The notes under the pieces: model-generated
What the model was told of the DNA's origin: nothing
The model's database searches: none
What the model saw: only the letters and a program-made list of their open reading frames with translations
Assembly (NCBI RefSeq): GCF_052857255.1
Contig: NC_135497.1
Span: 347,092,799 to 347,156,798, forward strand
DNA from: Amblyomma americanum
Taxonomy: Eukaryota; Arthropoda; Arachnida; Ixodida; Ixodidae
DNA length: 64,000 nucleotides
Direction: 5' to 3'
Part shown: one piece after another, positions 54,420 through 64,000 of the stretch
How positions within the stretch are numbered: position 1 is the first letter of the stretch
Layout: every line of letters starts with the position of its first letter
Translations under genes and position numbers: made by a program

Positions 54420-55294
54420 CTGTAGAAGTCTCAATAGGCGTGGCAGATGTGAAGCGCTGTTCCAGGGAACTGAAGTTCCCAATGAGGATACATGCATGGC
54501 GTCAAACGAAACCAATGTCCTGACTGGAAATCCTAACAACAGAAAGTGACGGATTGCGTTGAGTTCAGTAAGAACAACGGCAAGGGAGAAACTAACTATA
54601 CCTTAGTGTCATCTCCACCACATAATATTTAGCTTGCATGCTAGCACTTCAACTCGTCGTCGTACGTGGCTATTATTCTGTAAAACACAGGCGTCTTTTA
54701 AGACGTGAATGAGTAAAAATGGACCAGATCATCTTTTCTGACAAGTTGTGCAAGGAAAAAAATTTTTGCCGCTAGGCCGCGCGCCCTCCCAGCACCATCA
54801 GTGTGTTGACTAAATCAAACAATTCGATGTCTTTAGACAAGTCTTCTTCGTGTTTTATTTTCTCATTTCGATTTTTTTTTCTCCGGTGGTGACAATGATA
54901 TAGATTAGAGATGGCAGATCTGTTTCTTCATTATTGGAAACGTAGTTTTCTTATTTTATATGACCAAATTTGGCCACTGTATTGGTGACGCAGTTGAGCG
55001 GGAAACCTAAGGTTGAGAATAACATGACACACACAAGGGGTCGTGGTTTTCGTGTAGACTGCAGGTCGCATTGATAGGCCAGAAACTAAAGGCGAAATTT
55101 TCAATACAAGCAAAAAGACAGGGTGCCAACACTGTACTAAAACAGTGAGTACTCCTATCAAGATATCCAGCCCTGGCGGTGAAGCACTTAACTCCCACTT
55201 TGTCATAAACTAGTTCAGCGTCCACGTGTGCTAATCCGAGTTGTTAATAGTGGTGCGCTTTCCATACGTTCCTTTGCGGCCACAATGAACTCAC
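54420..55294 (-). other. Intron 1 of the membrane-protein gene (875 nt)
   Basis: Donor GTGAGT at 55294-55289, acceptor ending at 54420. A 91-codon minus frame within (55206-54931) contains hydrophobic residues (LDILIGVLTVLVQCWHPVFLLVL) and could be an unrecognised exon, but I found no clean phase-compatible splice pair. Confidence 0.45.
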
Positions 55295-55681
55295 CACGAA
55301 GGGGATGGCGGATGCCAGGACTGTTGGCGTGACGGCCCCGTCGAATCTCAAGGACATTTTTCCGCCCAGGCGCATGATGTTACCGTATCGTTCCTCAGTG
55401 CGATTACTCCGTTCATCCCGGACCATACAGCAGCGCTTCTGCAGAGCCCACAACGCAACCTCCTTCTTGCTGTCAACTCCAGACAACCCCTCCTGACGAG
55501 TCTGCGGGCAGATGATGACTGCTTTCGGGACAAGGCCACGCCCTTCACCGCAGTCCTCATAATTTCCGCCTAAGCCAGTCTGTAGCGCATCCAGGCTTTC
55601 AGTGACACCCAGTTCCATACAAGGCGTGGAAGCATGTGGCGACCCTCCCTGACACACGTCGGTCATGACTGGCACGTCCAT
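55295..55681 (-). CDS. Multi-pass membrane-protein gene, exon 1
   Basis: ATG at 55681 in a good context (CAAGCATGG), 129 codons, donor GTG followed by GTGAGT at 55295/55294. It encodes a long polar N-terminus (MDVPVMTDVCQGG start; acidic, then RSNRTEERYGNIMRLGGK) leading into hydrophobic TPTVLASAIPFV, which exon 2 continues. Joined with exons 2-4, all phase 0, the model is 129+91+76+104 = 400 residues with about five or six hydrophobic segments and a cytosol-like N-terminus. Size and layout recall arthropod gustatory receptors, but the C-terminal TY..QF signature of that family is not seen, so no family is assigned. Transcription is supported only by the TATA box and splice sites. Confidence 0.6.
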
Positions 55682-55711
55682 GCTTGTGTTGCTTGAGTCC
55701 AGATGGTATGG

Positions 55712-55718
55712 CTATATA
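55712..55718 (-). promoter_or_regulatory. TATA box upstream of the membrane-protein gene
   Basis: The minus strand has TATATAG, ending about 30 nt before the ATG at 55681. A start site at the usual distance would leave a 5' leader of only a few nucleotides, so the true start may differ. Confidence 0.45.
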
Positions 55719-55907
55719 CGGCAGCGAATTTTGAGCAGATGAGGGCAGGGAGGGGGCACTAGAGTCTTATGCGCTTTCTCTGGCACTCGTCGCTTAGCGC
55801 CACTCGCACACCCAGTCAGGCTCTTTCCTCTTCTTCATTGTTGTTGTTGGCCTCTGTTGGAATGGTGCATACCGACGGTGGAAAATTTGCCAGGGTAAAT
55901 TAACTAT

Positions 55908-56256
55908 GGAAAGAAATATGTTGGTGTGACGATAAGAGACAGGAAGCGGGCGGATTGGGAGAGGGAACAAACGCGGGTTAATGACATCCTAGTCGAAATC
56001 AAGAGGAAGAAATGGGCTTGGGCAAGGCATGTAATGCGAAGGCAAAATAACGGCTGGTCATTAAAGGTAACGGATTGGATCCCACGAGAAAGCAATTGTA
56101 GCATAAGGCGGCAGAAAGTTAGTTGAGCGGATGATATTAATAAATTTGCGGGAATACGGTGGGCAAAGCAGGCAAATGACAGGGTTAATTGGAGAGACAT
56201 GGGAGAGGCATTTGCCCTGCAGTGGGCGTAGTCAGGCTGATGATGATGATAAACTC
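55908..56256 (+). pseudogene. RTE-type LINE 3' end (sense)
   Basis: It encodes VGVTIRDRKRADWEREQTRV, then KRKKWAWARHVMRRQNNGWS, TDWIPRES, WAKQANDRVNWRDMGEAFAL, and ends in (TGATGA)n at 56237-56251. The W-A-x-HV-x-RR-x-x-N-x-W and DW-x-PR motifs are the conserved RTE C-terminus. A stop and shift lie at about 56126. It is 5'-truncated. Confidence 0.82.
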
Positions 56257-58409
56257 AAATAGGAGATATATGTTTACCAACTTCTGTTGAGTAGGCATTG
56301 GTTAACGTTTTGGATTAAAAAATAATGAAATCTAGAAATACATAACGGACAAATGAACCTACATTACGCAATGATTTATTAATGTACAGGTACGCACACT
56401 GGTTTAAGAACGTGACTCCTGCAGGGCGTTTCCATCAAAGGAGAGGACAACATGAATACAAGGATGAAGCCCTGATCGAGGAAGAGGATCACCAAATAAG
56501 TTCTCTGAGAAGAAAACCTGCGGAAGCAAAGGAGGAAGTGTTCAAGTGATTCAGCTTTTGGGCTTCGTTGACAAAAGTTCGACGTCTGGCATAAAGCTAC
56601 AGACCCGAAAAGATCGTGAAGCAACCTTGCTCTTTCTCTGATGTTTCACGGCAATTCCTATGCTTGAAAACATTCACGGATATTTCTGAGCTAATGGTAC
56701 ACCACTTTCATTTCCTTTTTTTTTTAAATTGCGAATTCAGACTGCCATGTTCGCTTGCTGGAAAACGACACTTTTATCTAGGAAGGTTTTAATGTGGGCG
56801 CGGCACATCGATGTGTCATTATTCGAGCCCCTAACCAGAGCACTTCTGACCCTGCAGCAGTGGCGTAAATCGGGGGGAGGGGAGGCAGGGGTTCCTGACC
56901 CCCCCCCCTCTTCTTCCCTTTGCTCAGGGCGGGGGGACGCAGCATCGGAGTGCCACCAGGGTAAAAAATGCCGGTTCTGAGACACACCATGGGATCAGCT
57001 TGTTGCTGTGTCATGTAATGTAACATGTAACAAGATTGGTTTAATGTTTACTGCGTGCATGGTTGCTAAACAGCATTTCACTCCCTGGGACAGTACACAC
57101 CTCCATAGTAGCAGAAACCTCCGTAACGTGTTCACCATTAGATTGCGTATCTGGAAATTCCTGTGATCACATTGACTTCTCCTGTTGGCACACAGGGATG
57201 TGTGTGTCCTAACTTCACTTGCATTGATCCGATCTTTCACTTCTGACGTAAATTGTGTCTGCTGCACAAATAACTGAACATTGTATAACTGATAAATTCG
57301 CATGCACTGTTGCAAATGCGTGGCCGGATAGGACTACTGCGCGTGCGCAACAGGCATACAGCCTTCGTCAAAAATGTACATCCCAAGAAGTTTGCTTCTA
57401 AGCTTCTTAACGCGGCTCCCTAGCACATCTATCAGTCCAATGCTTGGGAGGATTGAGGACGAGAAGCCATTCCTCATTCGAGAGGTTATGATCGCTGAAG
57501 ATGTATAACTAGGCACGCTGCAGGCCTCAGAAGCAAACCCTTAGGGCTGTATACTTTTGACGGGGGCGGTACGTTAAACTGGTATACTTCTACGCTGGTA
57601 TGTCTCCTGGGTGCTACATAGCTCTGTTGATGAACTGAACATAACCACCAGAATGCAGCAGCAAGAGCTTCACATACGCGGTTGCCAGCGAGAGGGCCTA
57701 GAAAACAGGCCGCATTACGAGAGATTCGGGGTCTGGTTCAAAGAGAAGCTCTTGACAAATTTCTGTCGTCGTGAGCGCCGCCGCTGGTCTTCCCTTGCGG
57801 CCGTCAGCTCTGTTTGGTGCTTTAGTGAAAGCACGCTTAGAATGCCTTGAGGTAAAAACGCCACTTTTATGAACTATTAAAATACTTATGAAAAGCTACA
57901 TGCGGAATCCTATGTATCTGCTAAACCTAACCGCTCAAATTATCTGATCATTGTTTATGTGCTATAAGGAAAAAATTGCTGCCCAAATCACTCCGCTTAT
58001 TATCCCTAAAATGCTTCGACATTTATGAGCTCGTTGCAGGGCTGACCGCGGCGCAACCAATGCGGAAGCACTAAGTGCGCTACATCTCTAAGAAAGGCGC
58101 GTTTTGGCGGAATGGCTCGGCCAGCACTGCTCTTGAGGCGTTGCGAGGGTGTGTGGTAGGAATGGTGCCGCTCGTATTGTAGCGCAAGCTGCCACTTCTC
58201 GTTTCTTGCCACGTTGTTTCGATACAATCTCTAAGTTGCTCCGTCGATGGTATTGACAAGGCCAGAATCCCTCAAAAAGACAATAATTTGTACATGGAGG
58301 CCTTCTTTTCATGAATGTCATATTGGCATTGTCTAATTGTTTTGTTTGCTCATTATAGTTTTTTTAACAAGGAGGGTTATGAAGATGGCATTTGTGTTTC
58401 CGGCTTTGA
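56257..58409. other. No recognised gene
   Basis: Mixed sequence with a C-run at 56899-56909 and short frames only. I looked here on the minus strand for further PTPA exons (the RWIDE and FGNKA region) and saw none. Confidence 0.4.
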
Positions 58410-58620
58410 ATTTTGCAGCGTGAGCAACACTGGCCGAGGTTGAGCAGTTTCGCGTGGTTCCTGGAGAGCCGTGCTGCGCATGCGCGAGGAGCAGTGACAT
58501 CACACGGCGCACAGCTGGCGCGCCGGAGCCGCCGCCACACGTGCCTCGCCGGTCATAGCCGCGGCAGACGCACTGGCGCCAGCGCGATCCCAGCTGTGCG
58601 CCTTCGTAGCAGAGTAGCCG
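58410..58620 (+). repeat. Dispersed GC-rich repeat, copy 3
   Basis: ACACTGGCCGAGGTTGAGCA through GCTGCGCATGCGCGAGGAGC and GCGCACAGCTGG is the reverse complement of 22915-23050 with roughly 80 percent identity by eye. The 12-bp CACGTG tandem is absent here. Confidence 0.7.
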
Positions 58621-58862
58621 TCTGATGCTGCGCAGGAGCCGCTTGATAGCGCCTCTCATTTTGTGCGCTCGCGCAGAGGTGTCAGTGGGAGTGTACATAT
58701 AGCGGGGCGTTTGCCAGTGTGGTATAGCCATGAAGAAGGAGAGCGAAATTGCTGCTCAGCGGCAATTGATGTTCAGGGGCTCAGCGTAGCTCACGCTAAG
58801 TATATCCTGGCATAGGCGAGCTAAGCCACTCCTAATTGGCTGAGTGGAGGCGTTTCTTCAAC

Positions 58863-59070
58863 CAAGCGTCTCCAGCACCGACAGCAGATTCGAAGTGACA
58901 TCCGATACGATGATGTTACCGGTCAGCTTCTTGCCCTTGACACGCTCGTTGAGCGCGAGGACGAAGCCGACATCCTCCATGTACGCTTCGCTCTCGGTCC
59001 AGCGGGTCATGTCAACCGGCGTCAGCACGCACGGCTGCGGCTCGGCGTACACAGGTTCCTTCGTCGTTTT
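58863..59070 (-). CDS. Ptpa: PTPA (PP2A activator) internal exon
   Basis: A 208-nt exon on the minus strand between an acceptor (GATGTCAG, 59071) and a GT donor (TTG|GTTGAA, 58862). The encoded part has LTPVDMTRWTESEAYMEDV and GFVLALNERVKGKKLTG, then VSDVTSNLLSVLETL. This matches the N-terminal part of the PTPA fold (in animals: PDM-x-xW-x-x-S-x-AY..GF-x-L-x-LNE-x-VKGKKLT, then a LDTLDRWIDE region). The exon stops exactly before the conserved Asp, whose first base is the last exon base, fitting a phase-1 split codon. PTPA is a peptidyl-prolyl isomerase-like protein that assembles and activates PP2A. The donor is weak and no other exon was found within the window. Confidence 0.7.
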
Positions 59071-59081
59071 CTGACATCCTG

Positions 59082-59944
59082 TCAGTAGGAATGCTTCAAC
59101 GTTGAATGGCTGAACGCGTATGGCTTCGCAAGCGACCAGCAGACCACGAACCGTCTTCCTCGTCCCTCATAAATCTGCGCTGGTGATAGTGTTGATGGCG
59201 ATAAGCCCAATGGCGCTAGAACTTTGTGACGTACGAAGAAGAGTTTGTTTAGGAATAGCTTTAAAGGCAAGCCCAGCTTTCAGGGACATGGCCGTTTAGT
59301 TCGGCAAACTGCCACCATGGGCCACTTCACTCTGAACTCCTTCTTTCTCTATTCTTTTCTCCTTTCCTGCCTAGCATAGCCGCACGCAGGCAGACGGGAG
59401 GGCGCACAGCTGCGGGGTTTGGTTGGGCGGTTAACCATTGTTCGGATATCACACTGTAGGAGGAGGAAGGAGCAAGTAGGGCTTTGTGGGCGGAAAAAAA
59501 ACTATCAATGCGGCGTGAAGCCTTCGCTGCGCCTGAGGAAGGCATGTTCAGTAGCAGGATATTGAGAAAGGCGCCCAGTTAGAAGAGAAAGAGGGGACGG
59601 AAAAGGCAAGATGGCTGAAGGGCTTGTTGAGGCCGTTCGATAGGGACGCTGTGTGGAGGGAAAACGCGTGGTTCTTTTTGACGAGTTGTAAGGTAGAGAA
59701 GAGATACATCCCAGCAGAAGCAGGACGCAGTGATACAGTGTGTCATGTCTCACCGGCGCCGTATCTTTTCGCTGCATTACAACTAGCCCAAAGTGCCACC
59801 TTAATGAACTCCTGGATTTAGGCTCGTGATTAGAAGCCAAATTAATATGTATAAAAATTTAAAAATCAAGGACGCCGAATGCAGGGATGTCAGATGCTTG
59901 TAGAAGAATTTTTTGGGCGAACGCAAATGAAGCGTCCAAAAGGC
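59082..59944. other. No recognised feature
   Basis: Sequence upstream of the PTPA exon. It could be an intron of that gene. A 111-codon minus frame (59505-59840) has no motif. Confidence 0.4.
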
Positions 59945-60290
59945 CAATCTCAAATTCAAATTCAAATTTTTTTTATTAATCGATGAAAACCCAATAAAGA
60001 GTGTCCAGCACTGTTTGGACCCGTAGCCGTAGGCTAGTTATGGGTCCAAGAAATGAAATTACATAATGCAGACACTTCGTCGCATGCACAGTAAAAACTT
60101 AGAAGAGCGGAGAGAGAGTTATATACATAGTACAAATGGGGGAAAAAAAACAAGGAACAGTCGCCTCGGAAAACATCGTGCACTTCAAATTATAATGGTA
60201 AATGGGATGTGAAATGCAGATAGATGTCTTTTAACATGTTAAATGCATGAGCTGAAAGAATTTTTCAGCTGTATGTGCAAAATTTTGAGC

Positions 60291-61673
60291 CTATTTTATT
60301 TCTTGTGGAAGAGTATTCCATATCTTAACACCAGTGAAAGAGAGCCGTCGTTCTTCATAAACATTGTGCGTGGGCGGTAAATTAAAGTTGCCTAATGCTA
60401 CATTTCTGGTAGCACGAGATGATGTATGGAAGAGGGACATATGGAAAGGGTGGTTGTTTCTTACGATGCTGTTAACGACAGTTGCTGTTTTTAGGAGGCA
60501 TAGTGAATCGAAAGGTAATATCCGTAGGTCATGGAATAATGGGTTGCTGGGGTGATCCTGCGTAGAATGAGTTATGATTCGTAATGATCGGTTCTGCAAT
60601 TTTCTGATTGGCTGAAGATAACTACTGTAGGTCCATCCCCATGAGTCCAGACAGTATGAGAGATGACTGTGGGTAAAGGCAAAATATAAAATACGTAATG
60701 TACTTGTGCCAAAAAAATCACGTGCTTGAAGCAGTTTACAGCACCCCGATGCCATTTTCGCCCCCACTGCTAATAAATGGTTTTGCCAGTGCAGGTGTCT
60801 GTCAAACAATACGCCAAGATATTTAAAACAAGGAGTATATTCCAGTAGGGAGTTGTTAATACAGATGGTTACAGAGTTAGGATCTACTTGTTTTCTGCGG
60901 GAATGAAATATAATATATTTTGTTTTCTTGACATTTACAGTAAGCCTGTTGGCTGAAAACCATTTAGAGACGTTTGCCAAATCTTTGTTTGCTTTGAACT
61001 GTATTTCCTCGATGCTACTGCCTGTAAATATTATAGCGGTGTCATCTGCATACATCAGCATTTCTCCGAATTTTAAGACACGGGAAAGGTCGGAAACATA
61101 TATAAAAAAAAGTATGGGTCCCAAAACGGACCCTTGGGGTACGCCAGTATGAATACGTTGTGATGATGATGAGACATTATTTATGACAACTATCTGTTGA
61201 CGTTCACTGAAGTAACTGGAAAACAAATCCAAAATCCGTTCCCTAAATCCGTATTGTTTTAACTTATACGAAAGGATAGAATGGTCGACCGTATCGAAAG
61301 CCTTTTTTAAATCGAAAAAGACTACAGCGACAAGTTCATTGTCATTTAAAGCACAGTTTATAATGTGGGCTAAAGACTGCACCGCTGATGAGGTTGAATG
61401 GTTTGGCCGAAAACCGTGTTGCTGTGGGCAAATTATGTTGTATTTTTGTGTAAAGCTAATAAATCGATTCGCAAGGATTTTCTCGAAAAGTAGATTAATA
61501 GAATTGAGCACGGATATTGGTCGATAACTAGAAGGGCTTGAGCGGTCACCGTCCTTGTATATTGAGACAACTCGGGCTGTCTTGAGCGACGTAGGGTACG
61601 TGGCGGTTTGAAGTGAGTGATTGAAGACGTGACATATTATTGGACCCAGAATATCAATATTTTCTTTTAACAT
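60291..61673 (-). pseudogene. CR1-like reverse transcriptase and C-terminus (460 codons open)
   Basis: One uninterrupted frame contains RT motifs VVSIYKDGDRSSPSSYRPIS, A (AVVFFDLKKAFDTVDH), B (HTGVPQGSVLGPILF) and C (MLMYADDTAII), then the thumb (FKYLGVLFDRHLHWQNHL) and the C-terminus RLSFTGVKIWNTLPQEIK and stop. All catalytic Asp are present. The frame above it (62158-61667) ends ...NKAAGIDK and is out of step by one base at the A-run near 61683, so the reading MLKENIDIL at 61673 is an internal Met and not a start. Confidence 0.88.
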
Positions 61674-62158
61674 ACGTACTGTTTTTTATCTATACCTGCG
61701 GCTTTATTACTATCCATAATTGCTAATGTTGAGTGTATCTCGTTAAGTTCAATGTCATCCATTCGAAAGGAGTTTGAGAGCGGGCTTGGTAACAAAGAGT
61801 TTATATCTGTGTTGTTTACATTGGTACCTGAAGAAATTCCAACGGTAGTAAAGTATGAATTAAAGCTGTTTACAACATTCTGATCAACCACGTCAGGGAA
61901 CGTCTGTTTCTGTGGCTTGCCTATAACACTATTTACGATTTTCCAGAGTTTTTTAGAGTTACCAGAGGTCTGTTCGATTAAACGTGTATAGTATTCTTTT
62001 TTTCGTGCCCGCATAACTGCCACGAATTTATTGCGTATCTTTTTGTACTGACCCAAGTAATAGCTGTTGTCCTTATGCTGTTTCCATTTATGATACCAAA
62101 AGTCCTTCTGCTGCAATATTGCTAAAATCTGCTCTGTCATCCAAGGTGAGCAGGGCAC
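61667..62158 (-). pseudogene. CR1-like LINE linker and RT entry
   Basis: 163 codons open: WMTEQILAILQQKDFWYHKW, KEYYTRLIEQTSGNSKKLWK (the conserved linker) and DSNKAAGIDKK, the RT motif NKAxGxDxI. An indel in an A-run (GATAAAAAACAG on the minus strand) then shifts the frame and gives QYVC and a stop. Confidence 0.82.
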
Positions 62159-62179
62159 TTTATATGAGCGAGCAGACGT

Positions 62180-62548
62180 CTAAGTACTGCTGCTATTTTT
62201 AACTGAAGTCAGAATGTCAATTAAATTAGAAAATTCATTGTCCACGTCATCGTGGTATAACGTACTAGTGTCGATTAACTGGATATTTGATCTCAGCAAA
62301 GCGTAATCAATTCTGGTACTTTGGCGTGCTCTAAATTTGGTTTTACGGCGTGTTTGACCGTTACATAGGTGGGGAGATGATCTGAGATGGGTTTGTTGCA
62401 TACCCCGGCAGTAATATTTGAGGTTATATTAGTTATAACATGATCAATAACAGTTGCAGATGTACTGGTTATTCTAGTGGGGACAGTGATCAGATGTTGA
62501 AAATTAAACGATTCTAGCAGATACGTGTAGTCACTATGATTTGTGTGA
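62180..62548 (-). pseudogene. CR1-like endonuclease C-terminal end
   Basis: The minus strand reads NHSDYTYLLESFNFQHLITV, ATVIDHVITNI and ISDHLPTYVTV. The last is the SDH motif of the APE-type endonuclease. A stop at about 62180 separates it from the linker. Confidence 0.75.
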
Positions 62549-62926
62549 TGACCCCCATAATGCGCAGGTCCACACGGGACGGAGAGGCAAAGAGACACCG
62601 TATGGCTCAGTTTAAACAAACAGATATATTCAATAATTATACACGATTAAGATTCAGAGGCTGGGGCGTCCGAGCTTACGTGCCGACGACTTCATGGGGG
62701 CGATGGAGGGGCTCCGGAGTTGAGCTCGAGCGGTTGCTGGCAGAAGCTGCACGCCGTCGGGCTTCTGCGCTGAAGGCCCTCTTGGCGAACGATGTCGTCC
62801 TGAGCGTCCTTCTTCCGTACTGCTTGTCGATTTTTATATCCTCTTCTCCCCACACTCCCTAGGTTGACGACGCCCACGCCGGAGGGGAAGGAGGGGGGCT
62901 AGGGCTTTCACTTGGGCGCACAAACA
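62549..62926 (-). mobile_element. LTR-like sequence inserted in the CR1-like LINE
   Basis: The minus strand ends with TGGGGGTCATCACA at 62549, directly before the LINE codons CAAATCATAGT. Inside are a TATA box (ATATAAAAATCG, about 62829-62840) and a possible initiator (GCAGTACGG) ~15-25 nt beyond, and an AT-rich region near 62630. A possible start, TGTGCGCCCAAG, lies at 62926. The TATA/CA-end layout suits an LTR, but the left-right boundaries and any internal region beyond are not established. Confidence 0.45.
62828..62843 (-). promoter_or_regulatory. TATA box of the LTR-like sequence
   Basis: The minus strand reads GAGGATATAAAAATCG. Confidence 0.5.
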
Positions 62927-63016
62927 CACCACCGCACTTATGGTCTCGCCCCCCTCACGTGTTGAGTCCGAGGGAAAGAAGGTTGTCTTCGAGGTAGCGA
63001 ATAGCGTCGGCTGTAG

Positions 63017-63172
63017 TAAGGCGCGCTCTGGCCCGCTGACAGTTCCCGCGGGTCACGGGCCTCCGTTCTCCATCAAATGACACTCGCTCCTCAAGGTAAG
63101 GCGCGCTCTGGCCCGCTGACAGTTCCCGCGGGTCACCGGCCTCCGTTCATCAAATGACACTCGCCCCTCAAG
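63017..63172. repeat. Tandem duplication, 80-bp unit
   Basis: TAAGGCGCGCTCTGGCCCGC at 63017 recurs at 63097. The two units match except for an A/C-level change and a 3-bp deletion in the second (TTCTCCATC vs TTCATC). The unit contains AGTTCCCGCGGGTCAC, a CCCGCGGG palindrome. Confidence 0.9.
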
Positions 63173-64000
63173 GCCGGAACGCGAGATCACTAAAAGGACG
63201 GGAAAATGGTCCCTTGTCCTGGGATGTGCTCGGGAGGGGCCAGGCCCGCCGAAACGAGGCCGCCCCCGGAACCGCCACGGCAATTGGTTAGGATAAAGCC
63301 CGTTTCCCCGCGGCGGCGGCGGCGGGTCCGGTTGGGTCCGGTTGGGCTTAAACCCCTTCGTTCTGGTCGTCACTCTCAAAGAGCATGGCTGGGTAATTGA
63401 TGATGCCGCTGTCATCTGGGTCTCCGTCTACGCCGCGCCGTCGAACGCGGAACCTCGTAGCACACACAAGGAACGTCACACTCGCTCACCCTCCAGAAGA
63501 ATGTTCTCCGAACATTTGAGTCCATGCAGCTCCCCTTGTCTTTCTGAATCGCCTCGCACAGTGCGTCCGACAAAACACATTTCGCTGCACTCAACACCAC
63601 TGCACAACACCATATGCTTCCGCTGTCATAACTGGCGTCTCCAGGGGCAGCACTGCTCTTCTTTTACAGATAAACATGAAACTCAGCACCCAAGCCTCTC
63701 CTTTCTAGTCCAAACTGGACGAAATAAATTTACCACAGTTACAAAGGAGCTCCCACTTCTAGCACGATCACGGCACAGACAAAAATATAGATAACGAAAG
63801 GAAGTAGGGCAGGTTCTGCATGCGCTCCGCGTGCTCTCCTGTGAAGGTGTTAATGACAGAAAGGTTTAACTACCAACTCCGATAACTTAACACATAAGCA
63901 CATAGCAATGTTATGAGCTGCGTCATTACACAATTCTAACCAGTTCACAACTCCGCTCTGTTTACGCCATTAGTCCGACTTAGCTTTCCGATTTCGCAGC
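63173..64000. other. No recognised gene to the window end
   Basis: A CGGCGGCGGCGG run at 63309-63325 is followed by a short repeated GGTCCGGTTGG. Frames of up to 150 codons (63342-63794) carry no motif. It may be internal sequence of the LTR-like element or the displaced 5' half of the LINE beyond the edge. Confidence 0.35.

Larger units (their letters stand above)
59949..62548 (-). mobile_element. CR1-like LINE, nearly intact RT; interrupted at 62548
   Basis: On the minus strand it has the endonuclease C-terminal end (62548-62180), a linker and RT entry (62158-61667), RT and thumb to a stop at 60291, then a ~340-bp 3' UTR ending near AATAAAAAAAATTTGAATTT. RNase H is absent. Upstream of 62548 an LTR-like sequence interrupts the endonuclease. 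It is a different family from the LINE at 33058, whose 3' terminus differs. Confidence 0.85.

Noticed and set aside
54931..55206. Extra exon with a hydrophobic stretch in intron 1
   Set aside because: The composition is suggestive, but no acceptor/donor pair gives phase 0 at both sides, which the rest of the gene uses.

Overview
The window is eukaryotic nuclear DNA, and the repeat content points to a hard tick (Ixodida, probably metastriate). The main clue is a tRNA-derived SINE of the kind known in ixodid ticks as Ruka. It occurs here as about five near-complete copies (303-620, 6143-6459, 6671-7008, 18633-18951, 21419-22108) and many fragments. Around it lie decayed non-LTR retrotransposons of several clades (I/R1-like with RNase H, CR1-like, RTE), with no dense gene set and no prokaryotic operons. 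The species cannot be fixed from sequence alone.

Layout. 1-10 kb: a SINE, a ~148-bp tandem repeat split by a 1,960-bp minus-strand LINE with an 11-bp target-site duplication, then a dense SINE/LINE scrap zone containing a 54-bp-arm hairpin. 10.2-10.5 kb: a fold-back element. 10.7-18.1 kb: a 7.4-kb AT-rich unit bounded by an 18-bp inverted repeat, apparently inserted in SINE sequence. 18.1-22.1 kb: SINEs and a minus-strand LINE RNase H end. 22.8-28.6 kb: a long but frame-broken R1-like LINE (ORF1 knuckles, endonuclease, RT, RNase H, C-terminal finger, 3' UTR with internal tandem repeats). 28.8-31.6 kb: a palindrome array, a 40-bp minisatellite and an I-type LINE. 33.1-36.7 kb: a minus-strand CR1-like LINE. 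37.8 kb: a broken THAP domain. 38-46 kb: LINE, LTR-like and RTE scraps and a GC-rich block. 49-55.7 kb: the best host-gene candidate. 58.9-59.1 kb: an exon of the PP2A activator PTPA. 59.9-62.5 kb: a CR1-like LINE whose RT is nearly intact, cut by an LTR-like sequence. 62.5-64 kb: LTR-like sequence and a tandem duplication.

Host genes. Two candidates are supported, both on the minus strand. One is a four-exon gene (55,681 to 49,040) for a ~400-residue multi-pass membrane protein. All its introns are phase 0 with good GT/AG sites, a TATA box lies upstream, and the family is not recognised. The other is a single PTPA exon whose partner exons I did not find. Nearly everything else is transposon-derived and inactive as read here.
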